The translations under genes were made by a program, and so were the position numbers. This document shows positions 7,158-12,139 of a DNA stretch of 12,139 nucleotides, piece by piece. Positions within the stretch are counted from its first letter, which is position 1. Each line of letters opens with the position of its first letter. The notes beneath the pieces are model-generated. The model was not told where the DNA came from, ran no database searches, and saw only the letters and a list, made by a program, of their open reading frames with translations. The DNA is from an uncultured Clostridia bacterium (GTDB lineage Bacteria > Bacillota > Clostridia > Christensenellales > CAG-138). The stretch covers positions 1-12,139 of the forward strand of contig CALGGM010000138.1 of NCBI GenBank assembly GCA_937915925.1, written 5' to 3'.

Positions 7158-7778
7158 TTATTTCGCCAAACGGTCGAACTTCTCGAACAGCCGTTCCTCG
7201 TCCTCGTTCGTCTCCTCCGGCGCGGGCTGAAACAGCTGTGTGCGCGCATAGTGCGCAAGCGCAACGTACGAAAGTCCGATCGCCGCGGACAGCACCGCGA
7301 TGTTCCACGGTTCGATCGCCGGGATCGGAAAGCTCAAAAGCGTCAGCACGACGCCCGCCGAGAAGATGCCCGTCGCGGTCTTGCCGTACCAGTCGGAATA
7401 CGCGACCTTATGGTGCTTCAGCATGATCATGCCGCCGATGACCATCAGCGTCTCCTTGACGGCGACGAGGATCACAAGCGTCAGATAGATGCCGAACAGA
7501 TCGTCCTGCTGCGCCTTGCCGATCAGGATCACGATGAGCGCCGTGATCGCCATCAGCTTGTCCGCAAGCGGGTCCAAAAGCTTTCCCGCGGGCGTGATCC
7601 AATTGAACGTCCGTGCAAGGAACCCGTCCAGCACGTCGGTGAGAAACGCGATCACGTAGACGCCGAGTGCTATCCAGTAGCGCATCGGATGCGCCGGGTA
7701 CGCCGAGCAGAACAGCCATGCGAACAGCCCGACCATCACGATGCGCAGTGTTGACAGAATATTGGGAATATGTTTCAT
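7158..7778 (-). CDS. pgsA: CDP-diacylglycerol-glycerol-3-phosphate 3-phosphatidyltransferase (PgsA)
   Basis: This integral membrane enzyme makes phosphatidylglycerophosphate from CDP-diacylglycerol and glycerol-3-phosphate, the committed step to phosphatidylglycerol and cardiolipin. The 206 residues show the full CDP-alcohol phosphatidyltransferase signature, D48-x2-DG(51-52)-x2-AR(55-56)-x8-G65-x3-D69-x3-D73, with the exact spacing. Several hydrophobic segments run through the chain, and a charged C-terminal tail follows residue 185. The opening MKHIPNILSTLRI is typical of the family. The ATG immediately follows the oadA stop (TGAATG) with a GGAGGA site inside oadA, so pgsA should be translationally coupled to the decarboxylase operon. 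Other CDP-alcohol transferases share the signature, so the precise acceptor (glycerol-3-phosphate) is likely but not proven. Confidence 0.9.
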   Translation of the reverse strand: MKHIPNILSTLRIVMVGLFAWLFCSAYPAHPMRYWIALGVYVIAFLTDVLDGFLARTFNWITPAGKLLDPLADKLMAITALIVILIGKAQQDDLFGIYLTLVILVAVKETLMVIGGMIMLKHHKVAYSDWYGKTATGIFSAGVVLTLLSFPIPAIEPWNIAVLSAAIGLSYVALAHYARTQLFQPAPEETNEDEERLFEKFDRLAK

Positions 7779-9221
7779 TCAGATGCTGACATCCTCCACA
7801 TACAATTCGCGGACCGCGTTCGGATCTGCGGCAGGCTTCTTTTCGGGTTCCGGCGCGGGCGCGGGCGCATTCTTTTTGCGCTCTTGCTCATCGCGCCAAT
7901 CGAAATACTTCATCGCAACCTGCGGCAGCAGCGCATAGCTTAATACGTCCTCCTCGCTTCTTGCGCGGTCGCCGAGCTCCGCCTTGTACTTTTCAAGCTC
8001 GGGCTCCAATAGATCCGCGGGACGGCACTCGATGATCTTCTCGTCGCCGATCGCGAGCTTTCTGACCTCTTCGTTGACCGGTCCGGGAAGCTTGCCGTAT
8101 TCGCCGCGAAGGACCGCCTTCGAGTTGTTCGGGAAGGTCTTGTAGCGACCGACGAGCACGTTGAACACTGCCTGCGTGCCGACGATCTGCGAGGTCGGCG
8201 TGACGAGCGGCGGATAGCCGAAGTCCTTTCTGACACGCGGGATCTCCGCGAGGACGTCATAATACTTATCCTCCGCGCCTGCGTCCTTGAGCTGCTTGAT
8301 GAGGTTCGAGAGCATGCCGCCCGGAACCTGATACAGAAGTGTGTTCGTGTCGACGTGCAGGGACTTGTCGGAAATCAGCCCGTCCTGCTTCAGACGCTCG
8401 TACACCTGGCGGAAATACTTCGCGCATTCACTGAGCGCGTTGAGGTCCAGCCCCGTATCGCGCTCCTGTCCCTTCAGCGTTGCGACGAGCGATTCGGTCG
8501 CAGGCTGGCTCGTTCCGTTTCCGAGCGGAGAGAGCGCAGTGTCCACGATGTCGACGCCCGCCTCAGCAGCCTTCAAGAGCACCATGTCGCCCGTACCGGT
8601 GGTGTTGTGCGTGTGCAGATGGATCGGAATGTCGACCTCCGCTTTGAGCTTTTTCACCAGAGAGTATGCGTCGTACGGGAGCAAAAGATTCGCCATATCC
8701 TTGATGCAGATCGAATCCGCGCCCATCTGCGCAAGCTCTTTAGAAAGCTTTACGAAATACTCCTCGCTGTGCACCGGCGAGGTCGTATAGGAGATCGCCG
8801 CTTCGCAAAAGCCGCCGTACTTCTTGGTGTACCTGATCGCGGCTTCGAGGTTACGGGGATCGTTCAGCGCGTCGAAGATACGGATCACGTCGATGCCGTT
8901 TTCGATCGCCTTGCGGCAGAACTGCTCGACGACGTCGTCCGCGTAATGCTTGTAGCCTAAGATGTTCTGTCCGCGGAAGAGCATCTGCAGCTTCGTGTTC
9001 GGCAGCGCCTTCCGAAGCGTTCTTAGGCGTTCCCACGGATCCTCGTTAAGGTAGCGAAGGCAGGAATCGAACGTCGCGCCGCCCCACATCTCGAGCGACC
9101 AGTAGCCGATCGCGTCGAGCATTTCACAGGCGGGGAGCATCTCCTTCGTGGTCATGCGCGTCGCGGCAAGCGACTGATGCGCGTCGCGCAGGATGGTATC
9201 GGTAACAAACAGTTTTCCCAT
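7779..9221 (-). CDS. oadA: Oxaloacetate decarboxylase carboxyltransferase subunit (OadA), lacking biotin domain
   Basis: This subunit moves the carboxyl group from oxaloacetate to biotin, releasing pyruvate. The 480 residues form an HMGL-like barrel followed by the conserved carboxylase domain shared with pyruvate carboxylase and transcarboxylase 5S. Key motifs are LRDAHQS (11-17, metal-binding Asp13), ICIKDMANLL (171-180, expected carboxylated Lys174) and HLHTHNTTGTGD (201-212, metal-binding His203 and His205). The chain ends in an Ala/Pro-rich stretch and stops where Klebsiella OadA continues into a biotin domain. The separate biotin carrier at 10480-10818 supplies it, so this is a split architecture and not a truncation. 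An AGGAGG site precedes the ATG. Pyruvate carboxylase subunit B is the main alternative name; the linked OadB pump favours decarboxylase. Confidence 0.92.
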   Translation of the reverse strand: MGKLFVTDTILRDAHQSLAATRMTTKEMLPACEMLDAIGYWSLEMWGGATFDSCLRYLNEDPWERLRTLRKALPNTKLQMLFRGQNILGYKHYADDVVEQFCRKAIENGIDVIRIFDALNDPRNLEAAIRYTKKYGGFCEAAISYTTSPVHSEEYFVKLSKELAQMGADSICIKDMANLLLPYDAYSLVKKLKAEVDIPIHLHTHNTTGTGDMVLLKAAEAGVDIVDTALSPLGNGTSQPATESLVATLKGQERDTGLDLNALSECAKYFRQVYERLKQDGLISDKSLHVDTNTLLYQVPGGMLSNLIKQLKDAGAEDKYYDVLAEIPRVRKDFGYPPLVTPTSQIVGTQAVFNVLVGRYKTFPNNSKAVLRGEYGKLPGPVNEEVRKLAIGDEKIIECRPADLLEPELEKYKAELGDRARSEEDVLSYALLPQVAMKYFDWRDEQERKKNAPAPAPEPEKKPAADPNAVRELYVEDVSI

Positions 9222-9231
9222 AGGTGCCTCC

Positions 9232-10467
9232 TTAATGACCGAACAGGGTCAGAAATACGCCCGCCGCGATCGCGGAGCCGATGACGCCCGCCACGTTCGG
9301 ACCCATCGCGTGCATCAGCAGGAAGTTCTTGGGGTTTTCCTTCTGCCCCACGACCTGCGAAACGCGCGCCGCCATCGGAACGGCGGAAACGCCCGCGGAG
9401 CCGATCAGCGGATTGATCTTCTGCTTCAAGAACAGGTTCATGAACTTCGCAAGCAGCACGCCGCCGCAGGTGCCGCCGATGAACGCGATGACGCCGAGCG
9501 CGACAATAACGAGCGTGGAAAGCTGCAGGAACGTCGCTCCGGTCGCTGTTGCGCCGACGCACACGCCGAGGAAGATCGTGACGATATTGCAGAGCTCGTT
9601 CTGCACGGTCTTCGAAAGACGCTCGGTCGCGCCGCACTCCTTAAAGAGGTTGCCGAGCATGAGGCAGCCGACGAGCGACGCCGCGGACGGAACCAGCAGC
9701 GCAACGAAGATGGTGACCACGATCGGGAACAGGATCTTCTCGGTCTGCGACACGGGGCGAAGCTGTGCCATTTCGATCATGCGCTCCTTCTTGGTGGTCA
9801 GAAGCTTCATAAACGGCGGCTGAATGACCGGCACCAGCGCCATGTACGAATACGCCGCGACCGCGATCGGTCCGAGATAGCTCGGCGCAAGCCGCGAGGT
9901 GACGAGGATCGCCGTAGGACCGTCCGCACCGCCGATGATGCCGATGGACGCCGCGATGTTCTGGATCGCGGTTCCGTCCGTGGGGATCCACTGGAACGCA
10001 AGGATTGCCAGTGCGAACGCGATGAAGATGCCAAGCTGTGCCGCAGCGCCGAGGATCAGGCTCTTCGGGTTTGCAATGAGCGGACCGAAGTCCGTCATCG
10101 CGCCGACGCCCATGAAGATCAGACACGGATAGATGCCGAGCTTGACGCCGAGATACAGATAGTCCAGAAGTCCCGTCTTATGGATATCGCCCAAAGCCGC
10201 CCACTGGATCACGCCGGGGTTCGGATTGTCAGCGCCGAGCCCGAACAGCTCCTCATGGAACAGCCCCGCGCCGGGCAGGTTTGTTAAAAGCATACCGAAC
10301 GCGATCGGAACGAGCAGAAGCGGCTCAAACTTTTTGACGATCGCCAAATACAGCAAAAAGCACGCGACGCCGATCATGATGAGGCAGCGCCAGTTGCCGT
10401 CCGCAAAGAACTTGGCGAAACCGGTTTCCGTAAAGAAGCCGGCTATGGTTTCCCAAATGGCCTCCAT
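9232..10467 (-). CDS. oadB: Na+-pumping oxaloacetate decarboxylase beta subunit (OadB)
   Basis: This membrane subunit removes CO2 from carboxybiotin and couples it to Na+ export across the cytoplasmic membrane. The 411 residues are hydrophobic with many membrane segments. All functionally important positions known from Klebsiella OadB appear at a constant offset of 21: D182 (D203) in GGADGPTAI, Y208 (Y229), N352 (N373), G356 (G377), S361 (S382) and R368 (R389). The pump site therefore looks intact. The C-terminal block NFLLMHAMGPNVAGVIGSA (381-399) is strongly conserved in the family. A GGAGGG ribosome-binding site precedes the ATG. It lies 12 nt after the biotin carrier and 10 nt before oadA. 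The beta subunits of methylmalonyl-CoA and glutaconyl-CoA decarboxylases are close relatives; the neighbouring OadA-type carboxyltransferase decides for oxaloacetate. Confidence 0.95.
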   Translation of the reverse strand: MEAIWETIAGFFTETGFAKFFADGNWRCLIMIGVACFLLYLAIVKKFEPLLLVPIAFGMLLTNLPGAGLFHEELFGLGADNPNPGVIQWAALGDIHKTGLLDYLYLGVKLGIYPCLIFMGVGAMTDFGPLIANPKSLILGAAAQLGIFIAFALAILAFQWIPTDGTAIQNIAASIGIIGGADGPTAILVTSRLAPSYLGPIAVAAYSYMALVPVIQPPFMKLLTTKKERMIEMAQLRPVSQTEKILFPIVVTIFVALLVPSAASLVGCLMLGNLFKECGATERLSKTVQNELCNIVTIFLGVCVGATATGATFLQLSTLVIVALGVIAFIGGTCGGVLLAKFMNLFLKQKINPLIGSAGVSAVPMAARVSQVVGQKENPKNFLLMHAMGPNVAGVIGSAIAAGVFLTLFGH

Positions 10468-10479
10468 AATACCCTCCGA

Positions 10480-10818
10480 TTACGCGATCGTGCAAAGCAG
10501 CGCGCCGCTCTCGACGGAGGAGCCCTTTGCAACGCCGATGGAGCTGACCTTGCCCGCGCACGGCGCGAGGATCTCGTTTTCCATCTTCATCGCTTCGAGG
10601 ATCATCAGCTGCTGCCCTTCCTTGACGGTATCGCCGGGCTTGACGTTGACCTGCAGAATGTTGCCGGGCATCGGGGATCTGACTTCCGTGCCTGCGCCCG
10701 CCGGAGCCGCCTTTACGGGTTCCGAGCTCTTGGGCGCCTGCGCGACCGCCGCCGCGTCGATCTCTTCGACTTCTACTTCATATCTGGTTCCGTTGACATT
10801 GACTGAAAATTTACGCAT
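10480..10818 (-). CDS. Biotin carrier protein of the decarboxylase (biotinyl domain protein)
   Basis: This 112-residue protein carries the biotin that shuttles the carboxyl group from OadA to the OadB pump. Residues 44-112 are a complete biotinyl/lipoyl domain with the attachment motif EAMKME (75-80), expected biotinylated Lys78. It is preceded by an Ala/Pro-rich linker (about 23-45) and an N-terminal MRKFSVNVNGTRYEVEVEE segment. The frame is open far upstream, but that part overlaps oadG in another frame, so the ATG at 10816-10818 with its GGGGGA ribosome-binding site was chosen. It sits between oadG and oadB, as OadD does in the Enterococcus oadHDB group. MmdC/GcdC-type carriers look the same, so the name follows context. 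Confidence 0.92.
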   Translation of the reverse strand: MRKFSVNVNGTRYEVEVEEIDAAAVAQAPKSSEPVKAAPAGAGTEVRSPMPGNILQVNVKPGDTVKEGQQLMILEAMKMENEILAPCAGKVSSIGVAKGSSVESGALLCTIA

Positions 10819-10832
10819 GGTGTTTTTCCCCC

Positions 10833-11162
10833 TTATTCCGCTTTTTTGAATGATACGATACGAATTCCGCTGACGCTCTCGCCCAGCACGGTTGCAATGG
10901 CTGCGGATACTGCCGCAATGATCTCGCCCCTGTCGCCTTCCGGCACGGTCTCCTCCGCGGCGGGCGCAGGTTCGGGCTTCGCTTCCGCCTTCTTCGACCT
11001 GACGTTCCGCATGATCGCGCCCATCACCTTGATGATGACGATCAGCATTACAAGCCCGATGAAGACGATCCCAAGCCCAAGCAGAAACGTGATCAGCGTC
11101 GACGTCGCCGCTGCGCCGCCCTGAAAGTTCAGACCGGCTGTACTCTCTTCTGCAAACAACAT
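10833..11162 (-). CDS. oadG: Oxaloacetate decarboxylase gamma-type subunit (OadG family)
   Basis: The gamma subunit is a small membrane anchor that holds the carboxyltransferase and pump together. The 109 residues have one clear membrane helix (about 22-48, around LLGLGIVFIGLVMLIVI), a charged Lys/Glu/Pro linker, and a soluble C-terminal segment. That segment, EIIAAVSAAIATVLG (80-94) ending in SGIRIVSFKK, is the conserved tail of the longer OadG/MmdD-type proteins of Firmicutes. A GGAGG ribosome-binding site lies six bases before the ATG. It is the first gene of the oad operon and lies 14 nt upstream of the biotin carrier. OadG-type sequences are poorly conserved, so the identification rests on topology, tail motif and operon position together. 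Confidence 0.85.
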   Translation of the reverse strand: MLFAEESTAGLNFQGGAAATSTLITFLLGLGIVFIGLVMLIVIIKVMGAIMRNVRSKKAEAKPEPAPAAEETVPEGDRGEIIAAVSAAIATVLGESVSGIRIVSFKKAE

Positions 11163-11328
11163 AATGAACCTCCATCCGATTTGGGAAGACTATATTTCAA
11201 TCTTTCCCTCTTACTTTTATATTCGACGAAAAACCTTTGTTTCCTCTTACCGTTATTAAATGGCTCCTATATTAAAATCTTATATCAATCCCGGTATAGA
11301 TTCCTTTTTGACTGCGCATCCTGTTCAT
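11163..11328. promoter_or_regulatory. AT-rich divergent intergenic region with an 8-bp direct repeat
   Basis: This stretch separates the oad operon (minus) from the DUF421 gene (plus) and is much richer in A and T than its surroundings. CCTCTTAC occurs at 11207-11214 and 11243-11250, each with TTTC just before it, spaced 36 bp apart. On the minus strand these read GTAAGAGG upstream of oadG and could bind a regulator. TATAGT (11190-11195) and TATAAA (11217-11222) are possible minus-strand -10 boxes but lack good -35 boxes. On the plus strand TTAAAA (11272-11277), 17 bp, TATAGA (11295-11300) is a weak candidate promoter for DUF421. No riboswitch or terminator was recognised. Confidence 0.35.
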
Positions 11329-12060
11329 ATGCTGACGTTATTTTTACGCGCGGTCTTTTTAGACCTTTTCGTGCTGCTGATTTTAAGGCTTACCGGAAAG
11401 CGGCAGGTAAGCGATCTGCAGCCGTACGATCTTTTGATGACGCTGATCATCGCGGACCTTGCGAGCACGGCGATCGCCGATACGGACATCCCGCTTCTGT
11501 ACAGCGTCGTGCCGATCCTTGCGCTGTACCTCGTGCAGCAGATCCTGGCGAAGCTCTCGCTGAAATCCTCCGCGATCCGTCGCCTCATCTGCGGAACGCC
11601 GCAGATCCTGATCCTCGACGGCGTCCTGCAGGAGAAGATCATGCAGCGCACGAACTACACGGTGCGCGATCTATTGGACAGCCTGCGATCGAAGGACATC
11701 TTCGACGTCGGCGAGGTCGCGTACGCGATCCTCGAAACGAACGGCACGGTGAGCGTTCTCGAAAAGGCGGCGTTTCAAAAGCCGAACAAGCGCGAGCTTC
11801 ATGTGGAGCCCGGCTCCGCGGCGCTCTCGCATCTGCTGATTTTAGAGGGCAAGGTCCAAAAGAGCGGGCTTAAAACCCTGCATCTTTCCGCAAGCGAGGT
11901 CGAAGCGATCCTGAAACGCAATGGCCTTTCGCTCGGCTCCGTGTTCTTCGCGCAGATGAACGGCGACGGTGATTTGCATGTGCAGCTCGACCGCAGAAAC
12001 GGAAGCAAGGTCTGTTACTTTCCCGCCGCTTCAAGCGGCGGAGAAAGCAGTGAAAAGTGA
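11329..12060 (+). CDS. DUF421/YetF family membrane protein
   Basis: The function of this family is unknown; Bacillus relatives include YetF, YdfS and YkjA. The 243 residues have an N-terminal hydrophobic part (about 3-22, 35-48 and 55-76) and a soluble C-terminal YetF-type domain. Recognisable blocks are LTGKRQVSDLQPYDLL (21-36), DLASTAIADTDIPLL (43-57) and DIFDVGEVAYAILETNG (123-139). The frame is open to another ATG at 11260, but those 23 codons are AT-rich and unlike the gene body, and no clear ribosome-binding site precedes either ATG. The ATG at 11329 was chosen because family members begin just before this first helix. The C-terminal tail (PAASSGGESSEK) is encoded partly by a palindrome. 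It is transcribed away from the oad operon, and nothing near it suggests a function. Confidence 0.88.
   Translation: MLTLFLRAVFLDLFVLLILRLTGKRQVSDLQPYDLLMTLIIADLASTAIADTDIPLLYSVVPILALYLVQQILAKLSLKSSAIRRLICGTPQILILDGVLQEKIMQRTNYTVRDLLDSLRSKDIFDVGEVAYAILETNGTVSVLEKAAFQKPNKRELHVEPGSAALSHLLILEGKVQKSGLKTLHLSASEVEAILKRNGLSLGSVFFAQMNGDGDLHVQLDRRNGSKVCYFPAASSGGESSEK
12023..12041. repeat. Perfect 8-bp palindrome in the 3' end of the DUF421 gene
   Basis: CCGCCGCT, loop TCA, AGCGGCGG forms a perfect, very GC-rich stem about 20 nt before the stop codon. No T run follows on the plus strand, so it is not a standard intrinsic terminator. It could act as a transcript-end stabiliser or be a small dispersed palindrome captured in the coding tail. 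The encoded residues (about PAASSGG) are low complexity and outside the conserved domain. Confidence 0.6.
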
Positions 12061-12139
12061 AGAGAGAAAAGAGAAAAGAAGATGCAGGGGCTGTTAAGAA
12101 AGTCTCGAAATGTCATCCTGAGGAGCGTCAGCGACGAAG
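12059..12139. repeat. Purine tract and palindromic repeat at the window end
   Basis: Positions 12059-12082 are an unbroken 24-base purine tract. From 12111 onward the sequence TGTCATCCTGAGGAGCGTC resembles a repeat widely seen between genes in gut bacterial genomes. It contains the small palindromes TCCTGAGGA (12116-12124) and CGTC-AGC-GACG (12126-12136). The last nine bases are the reverse complement of CTTCGTCGC, of which TTCGTCGC also occurs at 14-21. No gene is seen here. Multi-copy status is inferred, since no second full copy lies in the window. Confidence 0.45.

Noticed and set aside
7779..9221. OadA as a truncated or broken gene because it lacks the biotin domain
   Set aside because: The frame ends naturally, the catalytic residues are intact, and a separate biotin carrier is encoded in the same operon, a known split arrangement.
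7779..11162. Methylmalonyl-CoA or glutaconyl-CoA decarboxylase
   Set aside because: The carboxyltransferase is of the HMGL-barrel OadA/pyruvate carboxylase type, not the crotonase-fold carboxyltransferase of MmdA or GcdA.
12082..12139. Possible start of a new plus-strand gene at the ATG at 12082
   Set aside because: The frame stays open to the window edge, but it runs straight into the repeat-like sequence and has no recognisable protein motif.

Overview
This window looks like chromosomal DNA from a GC-rich Firmicute, most likely a gut-type anaerobic clostridium. That placement is inferred from four things: the Firmicutes-type order rimP-nusA-rnpM-ylxQ-infB-rbfA-nrnA-truB, a DUF421/YetF protein, a split Na+-pumping oxaloacetate decarboxylase, and clostridial-style intergenic palindromic repeats. 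No ribosomal RNA or other species marker is present, so I do not go further.

Layout, left to right. (1) Positions 1-220 are non-coding and packed with hairpins and a degenerate direct repeat. (2) Positions 221-7056 hold eight genes on the minus strand, read from right to left: rimP, nusA, rnpM (ylxR), ylxQ, infB, rbfA, nrnA and truB. From nusA to truB the genes are 4 nt apart or overlap by 1-20 nt, so they form one tightly coupled transcription/translation operon. (3) Positions 7057-7157 hold the operon's control region: a good extended -10 promoter just after pgsA, then a short leader with a 7-bp hairpin and an interrupted T tract. This matches the place and form of the NusA-dependent attenuator known from Bacillus subtilis. 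(4) Positions 7158-11162 are a second minus-strand operon: oadG (membrane anchor), a biotin carrier protein, oadB (Na+ pump), oadA (carboxyltransferase), then pgsA (phosphatidylglycerophosphate synthase), whose start directly abuts the oadA stop. (5) Positions 11163-11328 are an AT-rich divergent intergenic region. (6) Positions 11329-12060 on the plus strand encode a DUF421/YetF membrane protein. (7) Positions 12061-12139 are a purine tract and a palindromic repeat, with no gene seen.

How the genes work together. The nusA-infB operon supplies 30S maturation factors (RimP, RbfA), transcription elongation and termination control (NusA), initiation factor IF-2, two small RNA-related proteins (RnpM, YlxQ), a nanoRNase/pAp phosphatase (NrnA) and tRNA pseudouridine-55 synthase (TruB). 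The oad operon decarboxylates oxaloacetate to pyruvate and uses the energy to export Na+. Its biotin domain is a separate protein rather than fused to OadA. PgsA adds phospholipid synthesis to the same transcript.

I found no previously undescribed multi-gene system. The points most worth a second look are the nusA operon leader, the oadA-pgsA coupling, the direct repeat in front of the oad operon, and the palindromic repeats at both window ends.
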